Shown here piece by piece: positions 25,924-34,667 of a stretch of 64,000 nucleotides of DNA (position 1 is the stretch's first letter; each line of letters begins with the position of its first letter). Where the stretch lies: positions 1-64,000 of the forward strand of contig JAKQSI010000034.1 of the NCBI GenBank assembly GCA_029570205.1, written 5' to 3'. This DNA is from Candidatus Omnitrophota bacterium. GTDB taxonomy: Bacteria > Hinthialibacterota > Hinthialibacteria > Hinthialibacterales > JAKPRU01. A model generated the notes under the pieces. It was not told where the DNA came from. It worked only from the letters and a program-made list of their open reading frames with translations, and did no database searches. The position numbers and the translations under genes are program-made.

Positions 25924-28065
25924 TCAACAGGTGACCTCAATTCCCCCGGCGGCTTGTCCGGCTTCGCGGATCAGAATCATTGGGCTTGTTTGATAACGAC
26001 GTGAGAAGTGGAAGATATGGAGACGTTTTACATCCGCCTCTCTGGCGAGGGACCCGGCCTGAAATGCTGTAAGATGGAATTTGCGTTTGGCCTGTTCTGC
26101 ATCCAATTGCTGAGAGAAAGCCGCCTCGCAGAGAAACAGGTCGGCATGACGCGCCAGTTCGACAATGCGTGCCCGCGTTTCGTCGGTAAACACAGTGTCT
26201 ACCACATAAGCCACTTTCCGCCCCGGATACTCTACCAGTAAATCTTGCGCCAGCGGCCGCGCAGGATACTCTTTGCCCCGGATATCAATCGTCGTTGCAT
26301 CCAGCGTACCGGAACGCCAGGCGGTCTTCAGCGCATTCAGCCAGGGTCCAGGGCACAGACCGGAAGATTCCAGACGGTCCTTATCAACTCGGACAAAGGC
26401 AGGTTCCTCGATGGCATATCCCAGACAAGGCATTCCATGGCGCAAAGTTGCCGCTCGAAATAAGAATCGCTCCGTCTCAAAAATGACCCCGTGGTGCGGA
26501 TGGGAGGCCTCCTCTTCACGGCGCGCAAACGCTGTCTGCATCGAGATATTCGATATGGTGACAGCCGATTCGTCGATCTCATGGATCCGAATATCTAATC
26601 GAAGCGATCGTCGCAGATTCCAGATATAACTTCGCAGGCGGTGTTGAACCTGCGCGGCAATATGTGGAGGACCGAAAACGTGGAGCAGGTTCGGGCGGTT
26701 GAGTGAATGGCGAAGAATGTGATCGAATCCGATGAAATGGTCGATATGGCTGTGCGTAACAAAGAGGTAATTCATGCGGCGGATATCGGGAGGACGAAGC
26801 GGAAAGGTGCGCCCCAGATCGAACAGCCCACACAGGTCCAGGTTTCCATCAAAGAAAAACACACAGGGATCTCCCGTTCGTCCGGAAATAACACGAACTC
26901 CAAAAACACAATCGTTTTCCGCTGTTGCCTCCGAATAGGCCCGCAGAGGTGTTCGGCGGACCTTCCGGCGAAGATGAAACTGTTCGGTACAGGTTTGCTC
27001 GAATTGATGGAGGTCACGCAGCAGACCGGGAGGGATTTCAACACCGGCCAGACGTTTTGCGCGGAGTATGATCTGGTCCACATTGATCAGCAGGTCTTTC
27101 CAGGCAGCGGGGATCGTATCGGGGCGAATACACCCGCAAACCGCCCCTGCGATGGCAGTGACACTTCCCGCATCCGGCCTCGCGTGGAGGATTTCCGTGA
27201 TGGTCCCCTCGAAATCGAACGCCCGGCTCGATGCGAACCAGATTGCCGATGAAACTCCGGCAAGTGACAGGCCCGCTGAAGCGGAAACCGGGGCGCCGAA
27301 CAGTTCGGATGCCCGCCCCGCAATTTGTTCCAACGCGCTCTCCCGATCCAGGTCCAGGCTGGTTTCCACCGCTTGCAGCATTTCCGACATCTGGTGAAGG
27401 AACGGCGCGGAATCCAGCGTAATCCGGTTGCGGTAATCCCTGTCCATGCGGTTTTCCGCTTCCGACACGGTTTCGATGGTTCGTCGCAGGCGCACCGATG
27501 CGACGGTCTCATCCTGTTCTCCTCGTCCACTCTGTCCACTTATTTCATCGAAAATCAAAAACGCGACCGCAACAGCCGCCGCAATCGCCCTCGGATCGCG
27601 ATGGGTCGGCAGGGACAGGCGAATAGCCTGCTCGATCAATTCGGTCCGGTCCGTGGCAACCAATCCCAGGGGTGCGATTCGGGCCGCTGCGCCCATTCCG
27701 GGCGAGTCCGCTCCCGATTGATCCCAGGCCCAACCCGCTTTCAATTTATCGATGGACATGCGGAAATTCCGCCCCGGCCGCCGGAAACTCCCCAGCGGCA
27801 GGTGTTTCGGACCCTCCGACATGCGAAGAAATCGGGCACACAAATCCTCCGGATTGGGTCCCCCACATTCGGCCAGCGATTCCGCCAACAGCAAAGCGCG
27901 TTGCGTGTCTGACGTGTACAGAAGAAATCCGCCCGGCAGTCTTCTCGGCGAATGATCCGATGGAGCCTTGGACCGGTCCGGATTCCCGCCGTGCGCGTTT
28001 GTCCCGAACGCATCGCCGACGGCAAGCCCGACCAGGCAACCGATATATTTTTCGATGGGATTCAT
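25924..28065 (-). CDS. Fusion of ADP-ribosylglycohydrolase-like and RNase Z-like domains
   Basis: 713 residues. Residues about 1-330 resemble ADP-ribosylglycohydrolases: GCLVGLAVGDAFG, TSDTQRALLLAESL (family TDDT), LPTHRDPRAIAAAVAVAF, then RPDAGSVTAIAGAVCG (family GxDxDTxAAIxG). Two metal-binding Asp appear lost (TDD to TSD, DxDT to DAGS). Residues about 390-713 form a metallo-beta-lactamase domain of the tRNase Z type with intact signatures: VTHSHIDHFIGFD, TLRHGMPCLGYAIEE, VAYVVDTVFTDE, LFLCEAAF, FHLTAFQAGSLA and HFSRRY. Such enzymes cut tRNA 3' trailers or act as phosphodiesterases. ATG 28065 is preferred to a TTG at 28077. The fusion is not one I recognise. Confidence 0.82.
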   Translation of the reverse strand: MNPIEKYIGCLVGLAVGDAFGTNAHGGNPDRSKAPSDHSPRRLPGGFLLYTSDTQRALLLAESLAECGGPNPEDLCARFLRMSEGPKHLPLGSFRRPGRNFRMSIDKLKAGWAWDQSGADSPGMGAAARIAPLGLVATDRTELIEQAIRLSLPTHRDPRAIAAAVAVAFLIFDEISGQSGRGEQDETVASVRLRRTIETVSEAENRMDRDYRNRITLDSAPFLHQMSEMLQAVETSLDLDRESALEQIAGRASELFGAPVSASAGLSLAGVSSAIWFASSRAFDFEGTITEILHARPDAGSVTAIAGAVCGCIRPDTIPAAWKDLLINVDQIILRAKRLAGVEIPPGLLRDLHQFEQTCTEQFHLRRKVRRTPLRAYSEATAENDCVFGVRVISGRTGDPCVFFFDGNLDLCGLFDLGRTFPLRPPDIRRMNYLFVTHSHIDHFIGFDHILRHSLNRPNLLHVFGPPHIAAQVQHRLRSYIWNLRRSLRLDIRIHEIDESAVTISNISMQTAFARREEEASHPHHGVIFETERFLFRAATLRHGMPCLGYAIEEPAFVRVDKDRLESSGLCPGPWLNALKTAWRSGTLDATTIDIRGKEYPARPLAQDLLVEYPGRKVAYVVDTVFTDETRARIVELARHADLFLCEAAFSQQLDAEQAKRKFHLTAFQAGSLAREADVKRLHIFHFSRRYQTSPMILIREAGQAAGGIEVTC

Positions 28066-28083
28066 ATAGTGAAACAAGCCATT

Positions 28084-29082
28084 CTACTGGGATTTCACAT
28101 TGTCGGCGTGTTCCACCTGGCCGATCACAGCGCGGCCATCCGGAGAAACAAGACGAACCTCCACCTGCATGGGGGAAAGCGCAATTTCCGGAGGGATTCG
28201 ATATTGTCCCCGATATCGGCCCGGGGCGATCTCGGTCAGTGGAAACAACCGATTCATGTCATCAAAGAAAAAGGATGCCGCACAGCCTGCTGTTCCTTCG
28301 ATGATGACTGTCAGCGTATTCTCCTCCAAAACGGCATTGACAGCGCCGATCGCCAAACTGGGTTCCTTTGATTCGGACCGAGCGTTCGCCCTTTCCTTTT
28401 GTTTGGAAGAGGTTGACTTGATTTGCCGAGTGGATTCTCTTGCCTGTTCCTGACTTGTCGGTTGCGGCATAAGGCATTCCCACAGCCCGTGGGTGGCATC
28501 GAATGCGCATTCATGCAGGAACCGTTTTCTCATGCCGCGCAAAGGTTCTAAAGCGAGGGCCGTTAGGCCGGTTGGAATGCCGGTCAGGCCCTTCTGGAAT
28601 CTCGCTTTCGATTCCGCCTCCCAAACCCGCTCGCCGGTGTGTCCATCGACCATGGATGCCCGGACAGCAACAGAGGTCTGTGACTGTAAAAGGAAATATC
28701 GCTGTGTCCACGCAGTCAACTGGGGATAAATCAGAAAATCCACATTGAGTAACTCGGCGAGGACTTTGGGATCTTGCTCGCTCCAGCGACTGTCCTGCAA
28801 AAGACCCTTTTTCTCAAGAAGGTGGTCTACGGCAGCCGGTTCCATGAGGCGAAACTCCGGGATTTCCAGTAACTCACCATAGAAAGCGCGGCGGGTATGG
28901 CGCGAACCTTCTTCCCAATTCTCTTTCGCCTCCATCGGCAAAAGGGCCACACGGACCGGCCTGTTGAGATCGATCTTTGGAGCAACGACTATTTTTTTCG
29001 AGACAGAAGATTGAACAGAACTCGCCGGAATGCAGATCAAAGCGACAAACAGAATGTAATGGATACGGACAGGCGCCTTCAT
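28084..29082 (-). CDS. Exported GNA1162/DUF799-like protein, copy 1
   Basis: 332 residues with a signal peptide (IHYILFVALICIPASSV). The central region resembles the GNA1162 lipoprotein family, which is related to the CsgG/TolB-N fold: VRVALLPMEAKENWEEG, FRLMEPAAVDHLLEKKGLL, LAELLNVDFLIYPQLTAWTQ, then MVDGHTGERVWEAESKA. A charged linker (about 230-260) leads to a C-terminal beta-sandwich-like region (FPLTEIAPGRYRGQY), which its upstream neighbour shares. No lipobox Cys is apparent. The start ATGA overlaps the neighbour's stop, so the two are translationally coupled. A role in an envelope complex is likely but unproven. Confidence 0.65.
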   Translation of the reverse strand: MKAPVRIHYILFVALICIPASSVQSSVSKKIVVAPKIDLNRPVRVALLPMEAKENWEEGSRHTRRAFYGELLEIPEFRLMEPAAVDHLLEKKGLLQDSRWSEQDPKVLAELLNVDFLIYPQLTAWTQRYFLLQSQTSVAVRASMVDGHTGERVWEAESKARFQKGLTGIPTGLTALALEPLRGMRKRFLHECAFDATHGLWECLMPQPTSQEQARESTRQIKSTSSKQKERANARSESKEPSLAIGAVNAVLEENTLTVIIEGTAGCAASFFFDDMNRLFPLTEIAPGRYRGQYRIPPEIALSPMQVEVRLVSPDGRAVIGQVEHADNVKSQ

Positions 29083-30014
29083 GGGAGTGTCACTGCCTCC
29101 TGTTCGACTCGCCGTACCGCGGCCACCCCAAGGCGGGATTCCAGACGAATCCGCACTTCCTGACTCGCGGCGGAATCGTTCGGCTGGGCGATATAGCTGC
29201 CTCGATATATCCCGCTTTCCACTTCCCAAAGCGGGATGTATCTTCGAAAAGATCCGATATCGAATGTGGCGATACAATCGGGAGTCCCCCGGATTTCAAC
29301 GGTAATCTCTTTCGGCGGACCGGGTTCGATTTTCACCTGGCCGGTTTCTATCACCGGCGTGAGAATCACCAGATTTTCGGCCGGCGGAAGAGTCAACAGG
29401 ATTTTGCGCATAGCATCTCTCACAGTGTTTTCTAACGTCCGTCGGCGTTGCGCCTCGTTGCTTGAGAGTTCGGAAAGGAATTCGGTTGCCAGCCCAGTAT
29501 GGAGTAGAAGTCCGCCGTACCGTTTGGATTCCGCCGTTCCCTGCCAGTGCAACGTTTCGGATTTTCCATCGACAAAGGAAATCCGAATGCCGAAAACTGT
29601 GCGGTTCCAGAGGCCGCTCTTGCCCAGAGAGGCTTTTGTGATCTCGCCTTCCACCAGTGTTCCCGCGCCGATGAGGGATGCCAGATCGCTTGATTTCATT
29701 GTCTGCCAACGGTTCTCTTCCAGCAATCCTGCATCGCGGATCTTCTTGAGGACTGCCGCTTCGTCCATGTCTTCATAAGGCAGGGCTGTGAAGGACTCCG
29801 CAAATATCCTGCGCGCGAGCCGGGGAAGGTCTGCAAGGCTTTCTCGGACTTTCGGTTTGACCGCCTCGTTCCAGGTGAACGGGAGAACCGCAACCGGGGA
29901 GGCCAGATCAAGAGACGCCGCGTGAACGCCGGGGATCTCCTTTTTGGCCAAGCTGTATCCGGGGAACATGCAGATCGACAGCAGAACCAGACAGGGTAAA
30001 GAAATCCGAAACAT
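29079..30014 (-). CDS. Exported GNA1162/DUF799-like protein, copy 2
   Basis: 311 residues with a signal peptide (ISLPCLVLLSICMFPGYSLA). The layout matches its downstream partner: SPVAVLPFTWNEAV, YEDMDEAAVLKKIRDAGLL, LASLIGAGTLVEGEITKASL, WQGTAESKRYGG. A C-terminal Ig-like segment follows, with GTPDCIATFDIGSFRRYIPL and EVESGIYRGSY. The two proteins look like diverged paralogues that may form a hetero-oligomer at the outer membrane or in the periplasm. It is first of a two-gene unit and lies 150 bases after the Pro-rich gene, with a terminator in between. Confidence 0.62.
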   Translation of the reverse strand: MFRISLPCLVLLSICMFPGYSLAKKEIPGVHAASLDLASPVAVLPFTWNEAVKPKVRESLADLPRLARRIFAESFTALPYEDMDEAAVLKKIRDAGLLEENRWQTMKSSDLASLIGAGTLVEGEITKASLGKSGLWNRTVFGIRISFVDGKSETLHWQGTAESKRYGGLLLHTGLATEFLSELSSNEAQRRRTLENTVRDAMRKILLTLPPAENLVILTPVIETGQVKIEPGPPKEITVEIRGTPDCIATFDIGSFRRYIPLWEVESGIYRGSYIAQPNDSAASQEVRIRLESRLGVAAVRRVEQEAVTLP

Positions 30015-30110
30015 GTCAATCCTGTTTTCTATAGATTTGTATTATTGTGCAGGTTTCGGGCGGATGTGTCTACCGTGATACGCTGATTGTTGCTCGTCCG
30101 TTTTGTCGAC

Positions 30111-30140
30111 AAAAAACCGCCGAGGTTTCCCCGGCGGTTT
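30111..30140 (-). terminator. Rho-independent terminator of the Pro/Ala-rich gene
   Basis: On the minus strand AAACCGCCG-GGGAAACCT-CGGCGGTTT is followed directly by a run of T. It lies 24 bases after the stop at 30164 and separates that gene from the GNA1162-like pair. Confidence 0.85.
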
Positions 30141-30163
30141 CGTTGGGCAGCAGAACGATTGTC

Positions 30164-31921
30164 TTACGGATTTTCCCAGAGCTTCGGACGTCGGTTGGCG
30201 GCAGCAGAAGTTGTAAGCGAGGGACTGGTCTGTGTGAATCCGGGGGCCTGTTTCTCTCGCGCCTTATAGAGGGCTTCGAGGGCAGCAGCCAGTTCAGGGT
30301 CCATTTCCGCCGGAGAGGGCATGGGTGAAGAAGGCTCTTTCCGGATGATATCCTCTGCGGGTATTTCAGTGGTTCCCGGATTCATGGCTGCGGAGGCAGT
30401 CAGGGCTGCCGTGGGAGCATTTGCTGCGGCCACAGCCGCTCCCATTCCCAAAGTCCCGATGGTTTCGACTCCTTTCCGAAATCCCGTATTGCGTACGCCA
30501 AGGAATCGCGGATCGGTCGAGTTGTACTCGGAAGCCTTCAGGTTGGTGGCAATCGGCACTCCCCAGTTTCCATCCTGTCCGGCGGCTCCAACCCGTTCCC
30601 AGGCTTCACCGGCGGGTATCACATCGGCCGCATAGCTCGCACCGACCTGGGTATTATCGAATGTTGACGTAGTGAGTTGCCTTCCGGCGGGAGCGTTCCC
30701 GATAGTGGCATCCGGTACGGCTTCGCCGGTGTTCAGAGCTGCCAGACTTGTATGCTCCCCGGCATGAATCAGGCTGCTCGGAACACCGATAACCAGGTCT
30801 TTCATCACCCCATCCACAACAATTTTCTTGAATGGATACGCTACACGGCTAAGCCCCGTTGGAGCCTCTTGCCCCTTCGGACGATAGATCCCCAGGGTTA
30901 CTCCACTGGCAATGTCTTTTCCGAAATTGCCCAGAGTCTTGAAGAATCCCCGATGCTTTCGTGCCTGGATTTGGCCCGATTCATCCCGGTAGTGTGTTAC
31001 CGATCCGGTCGAGAGGTCCCCCACGGCATCTTTCAAGTTCTCTTTTGCATCGGTCAGGTCTTTGCCGACGCGCTGGGAGAACTGCGTGTGATCGTAGTCG
31101 GGATCGACCTCCATGGTTTCGCCTGTGCGGATGTAGTTGTCTCCGCCTGCATTAGAGAGCAACTGTTCGTCTTTATAGGCAGCAAGAGCCTCCCCGACAG
31201 GTGTCTTCTGTTTGGCAGGTTGGGACGGCTCAGATTCCGTGACAACCGGGGTCAACGGGGTAGTGGAAGCGGCCGGTCCAGAGGGGGTCGCCGGGCCGGC
31301 GGGTGCGGTCAGAATTGGAAATGGCGATCTGGGTTCCCGGAAAGACGCTCCGACAGACGGTTCCTGTACAACAGCGCTCTGTTCACTTTGTGCGATGGCT
31401 TGTCTGAACGGAATGGCGGTTTCGGGCGAGACCGGCAGCGGGGAAGTCGGTCGAAGGTCCACCGATTCGGGTATGGCCTGAGACGATCCGGCATCCGCCT
31501 GAGACCGATCGTCCATCATTTGCTGATATTCTCTGTAATCGGAAACCACCTGCTCCGCCAGACCCTCGGACGCGGCCTGCCGGGCTGTAACCGGTGCGGA
31601 CTGTGTAGCGGTTGGGCTGACCGGTCGAGCAATGATCGTTGACGATGTCTGGGTGTTTCCGGCAAGTGGAAGCGGTCGGAAGAGGCGAACGGAGGACGGC
31701 GTGGAAACAGCGTTTTTCGGTTTGAAGTTGACGGAGGCCGGCGGCAGTTCCAGGGCGGAGGCACGGGCGGGAGCAGGAGCAGCCTGCCCCTTCTGTTTCG
31801 GCTGCGAGTCCGCTGCCGCAACCAGGGTGTTCTCAAACGCCCCGGCGGATGGCTGAAATGAGGATTTCTGTGCAAACGGGGGTCGGGGAGAAGTCGATTC
31901 AACATTTGTGACAGTGGACAT
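30164..31921 (-). CDS. Pro/Ala/Ser-rich protein of unknown function
   Basis: 585 residues, not recognised. Residues 1 to about 270 are low-complexity, rich in Pro, Ala, Ser and Thr, with no signal peptide. A more ordered part (about 280-500) contains YIRTGETMEVDPDYDHTQF, VGKDLTDAKENLKDAVGDLS, GFFKTLGNFGKDIASGVTLG and two Gly/Ala-rich helices (GTLGMGAAVAAANAPTAAL). The C-terminus is again disordered. It could be a scaffold or a substrate of a secretion or adhesion system. ATG 31921 has AGGAGAA upstream. It is transcribed away from the divergent AsmA-like gene. Confidence 0.6.
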   Translation of the reverse strand: MSTVTNVESTSPRPPFAQKSSFQPSAGAFENTLVAAADSQPKQKGQAAPAPARASALELPPASVNFKPKNAVSTPSSVRLFRPLPLAGNTQTSSTIIARPVSPTATQSAPVTARQAASEGLAEQVVSDYREYQQMMDDRSQADAGSSQAIPESVDLRPTSPLPVSPETAIPFRQAIAQSEQSAVVQEPSVGASFREPRSPFPILTAPAGPATPSGPAASTTPLTPVVTESEPSQPAKQKTPVGEALAAYKDEQLLSNAGGDNYIRTGETMEVDPDYDHTQFSQRVGKDLTDAKENLKDAVGDLSTGSVTHYRDESGQIQARKHRGFFKTLGNFGKDIASGVTLGIYRPKGQEAPTGLSRVAYPFKKIVVDGVMKDLVIGVPSSLIHAGEHTSLAALNTGEAVPDATIGNAPAGRQLTTSTFDNTQVGASYAADVIPAGEAWERVGAAGQDGNWGVPIATNLKASEYNSTDPRFLGVRNTGFRKGVETIGTLGMGAAVAAANAPTAALTASAAMNPGTTEIPAEDIIRKEPSSPMPSPAEMDPELAAALEALYKAREKQAPGFTQTSPSLTTSAAANRRPKLWENP

Positions 31922-32132
31922 GGTATTCTCCTGTTCTTTCCGTCTCCTGGGACAATCGAAAGCAACTCCAATGCCAAATATGGATCGTTTAATCCATGAT
32001 ACGAACCGATCTAATCCGAATATCGCAAGTCGGCCTCCGCCGTCTGCTTGCATTCTCTGAGTATTAACGATCCGAAAGGTGTATACTCAGTAAGGATTGT
32101 TGTGTCCGGAATTATCACAAAGGTGGGTCGCT

Positions 32133-34262
32133 ATGGACGGAAGAAAGTTCTTTTTATCAGGTCATCGAGGCAGAAAATTCCTCCTGGTCATTGTCGGGAT
32201 TCTTGTAGGATTGTACCTGATCGCGTATCTGGCCATGTATTGGTTTCTGACCACCGGGTCGGGTCAGGAATGGATTGGGAAACAGATTGCCTCCCATGGT
32301 GTAAAAGCCGAATGGCAGCGGGCAACTGTCTCGCCATTCTTGCAGCCGTCTCTGTTAAACGTGGCGGTTGAAATTGCCCCCAAAGAAGGCGAGACCCGGC
32401 GGCTGAGTGCGGACAAGTTGGTCTTGAAATGGTCGGTGCTGGGCGAGGGTGAAGTAAGCCTCCGTGAGATTCACTCCCCATCCGGGCTTGCGAAAGGATT
32501 GGACATTGCCGTCCCAGCGATTGACGTGGGCTGGAAGCGAACGGAAGCCGGCCGGAGAGTCGCTGTCGAGATTGACAGACCGGATGTTGCGATCCAGGGG
32601 GGCGGTGGGGAAAAGGCTGAAAAATCCGGAAAGGTATTCACTCCGGACAACCTGCGTAAAATCCTCACAACGGTGGAGGACTTATGTATGAACTTGCTGG
32701 GGGATTTCAAGATCACAGATGGGAAGTTTCATGCCGCGATGGGCGGAGGAAAGATTGAACTTAAGAATATCTCCATTAAACGGGATATGAAGGCGGATCG
32801 ACTTCACCTGATCGGAAGCGCGAAATCCCCCGACGGATCAAAGGTCGAAGTGGAGACTCGCACACAAGGATTCTCTCCGCAGGATAAGGGCGCGTCAATG
32901 ACTTTGCGGACGGACGGATTCGGCTGGCTTCCCGCATCGTTTGTTCCGAAGTGGATTCCATCAAATCTTCAAAACGGGGCGTCCTGTTCGGCAACCTGCC
33001 CGCCGACCGGACCGTTGGATGTTCTTCTTCGCCTGGGGGCGATGGAAGCCGCACAGAATTCGCCCTGTTTGATCTCTATGCAAATCGCATCCCTGTCGCC
33101 CTTCTCCGCGCAGACCGCGATCAACCTGAGTCAGGTTGCGTTCTCAAGCGGCCGGAATACCCCCCCACTGAAAATCGCTTCCGCATCAGGACAAATCAAT
33201 ATCCCGTCAACCCAGACAGGCGATGTGTCCATGAATGTATTTCTCGATCCTTTTGAGTATTCAAGACCCGGATTTCATATCAAAACTCGGGCGGGTCAGC
33301 TGGATCTTCAATCCACGATCCATCCACAAACCGGCATTGAGAAAGGCACGCTGGAATTCTCCGCAGAGGTCGATAGCCTCCAGGCGGGAGGACGTGCGCT
33401 GGATGTCTCTCGGCTGAACCTGTCCATCGGCCAGATCACAAGCGCAGGCTGGAAAGCATTTACGGCGGATCGCATTTCGCTCGATGCACCGGGACTTTGC
33501 CGGATCGTTGGAAACCTTTCGGGAAAAGCTTCGCCTTCGCTCGAAATGGATGGGGATCTTCAGAGCAAGAAGTTGTCGCTGGATCGCCTCTGGACTCTCG
33601 CAATTCCCGGCACGGCGGCAAAAGATACTCCTTCCGGCATGGCAGACCTGGAGACGAAATTCTCTATTCGCCCGACTGAAAAACACCTGGATCTTGTGAC
33701 GGCAATTGCCGACCTTGTCGTTCCCAGCGCAACATTCTCCGCCTCGGAACTCCGTATGAACAGCCAGGTGATCCAACGCCAGGAAGGATCACTGGCCGGA
33801 AATGTTTCCATTTCAGCCAATCAACCCAAGTGGGAGAGCCTCACACTTCCCCAATTGGATTTCTCCGCGCAGATCACGCGGCAGAATAACACGGCCCCCA
33901 TCGAGATTTCGGACATTCAATCCTCCTGCGATCTGTTCACTCTCACAGGAACCGCCGTCGCCACTACGGATTCCAAGGGACTGAAGTCGATTACTTATGA
34001 CCTTGTGCTTCATTTGAAAGATCTTGCGCAGTTTTATTCCTCCGCGAAGCAGATATGGAAAAGTCTGCGGTTGGAGGGGCTGGATTTCGGCGGGAAAGCA
34101 GATATTCAAGTACGCGGCGAATGGATTCGGGAGCGAGACTGGAAGGCCGGCGCACAGGCAACGTTGAACGAGAGTTGTCTTTTGGCGGGATTGAGCGAAA
34201 TCCCGGTCCAACAGGAAAACCTGAATGCAACATTGAAAGTCGATGCCCAATCCGATTCGTAA
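32133..34262 (+). CDS. AsmA/YhdP-like inner-membrane-anchored protein
   Basis: 709 residues with a short cytoplasmic N-terminus, one membrane helix (about 14-36, FLLVIVGILVGLYLIAYLAM) and a long beta-rich periplasmic region. The start (GSGQEWIGKQIASHGVKAEW, then ATVSPFLQPSLLNVAVEI) matches the opening of AsmA/TamB-type bridge proteins. Repeated short amphipathic strands continue to the end, with recurring LDLQSTIHPQTG and ISLDAPG elements. These proteins move phospholipid or aid outer-membrane assembly. Sequence alone does not identify which branch this belongs to. ATG 32133 follows AGGTGGG. Confidence 0.6.
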   Translation: MDGRKFFLSGHRGRKFLLVIVGILVGLYLIAYLAMYWFLTTGSGQEWIGKQIASHGVKAEWQRATVSPFLQPSLLNVAVEIAPKEGETRRLSADKLVLKWSVLGEGEVSLREIHSPSGLAKGLDIAVPAIDVGWKRTEAGRRVAVEIDRPDVAIQGGGGEKAEKSGKVFTPDNLRKILTTVEDLCMNLLGDFKITDGKFHAAMGGGKIELKNISIKRDMKADRLHLIGSAKSPDGSKVEVETRTQGFSPQDKGASMTLRTDGFGWLPASFVPKWIPSNLQNGASCSATCPPTGPLDVLLRLGAMEAAQNSPCLISMQIASLSPFSAQTAINLSQVAFSSGRNTPPLKIASASGQINIPSTQTGDVSMNVFLDPFEYSRPGFHIKTRAGQLDLQSTIHPQTGIEKGTLEFSAEVDSLQAGGRALDVSRLNLSIGQITSAGWKAFTADRISLDAPGLCRIVGNLSGKASPSLEMDGDLQSKKLSLDRLWTLAIPGTAAKDTPSGMADLETKFSIRPTEKHLDLVTAIADLVVPSATFSASELRMNSQVIQRQEGSLAGNVSISANQPKWESLTLPQLDFSAQITRQNNTAPIEISDIQSSCDLFTLTGTAVATTDSKGLKSITYDLVLHLKDLAQFYSSAKQIWKSLRLEGLDFGGKADIQVRGEWIRERDWKAGAQATLNESCLLAGLSEIPVQQENLNATLKVDAQSDS

Positions 34263-34524
34263 GGAAGCATCCGCGTACAGACATAGACAGCCCAGCCGGA
34301 TTTTGCTGCCTCATGCCGAGTGAGTTCTATCCGGATGGCTCTAACGGTCCCGGACAGGGAGTTGTCTGGTTACTCCCTTGCAGCCAATCATTCGAGTCCC
34401 CCTGATATTCCTGCAAAAAGATCAATCCCCTCAAGCGGCTGTAACCCTTCTGATTCGATATTCGGGAACATTTCCACATCCTTTACACTCGCAGAAAACG
34501 TCATTACGCTCAAACATTCGGCCT

Positions 34525-34549
34525 GGATTCCAGCTTGCGCCGGAATGAC
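34525..34549. repeat. Dispersed palindromic element
   Basis: GGATTCCAGCTTGCGCCGGAATGAC has inverted ATTCC/GGAAT arms. This phrase resembles small intergenic palindromes common in many bacteria. A related but shorter trace, GCTGGAATGACA then GTCATTTCGAACGGAGG, lies at about 52556-52590. Confidence 0.5.
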
Positions 34550-34561
34550 GGGGGGAAGGTG

Positions 34562-34597
34562 GTGGACCGGGTGGACGGGGTGGACAGAGTGGACAGG
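34562..34597. repeat. Four tandem GTGGACNNN nonamers
   Basis: Exact 9-bp periodicity: GTGGACCGG, GTGGACGGG, GTGGACAGA, GTGGACAGG. Two more units (GTGGACAGA, GTGGACGAG) occur on the minus strand at about 27526-27543 inside the ADP-ribosylglycohydrolase/RNase Z gene, where they encode a Gly/Ser/Gln linker. Confidence 0.8.
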
Positions 34598-34667
34598 GGA
34601 AGCGGCCTGGATTTCGGGCTTGGACGGAAAATGGATGAGGTTTAAGGCTTGAAGGACCCTGAAATAC

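Larger units (their letters stand above)
34263..34667. other. Repeat-bearing intergenic region, no gene
   Basis: 405 bases between the AsmA-like gene and asnB. It contains a dispersed palindrome at 34525-34549 and four GTGGAC nonamers at 34562-34597. An open frame across the region (plus 34320-34652) is mostly repeat translation and is not supported as a gene. Confidence 0.45.

Noticed and set aside
34562-34597. CRISPR array
   Set aside because: The units are 9 bp and contiguous, with no spacers; no cas genes are present.
34320-34652. 110-codon frame in the asnB upstream region
   Set aside because: Most of its translation comes from the GTGGAC repeat and a dispersed palindrome.
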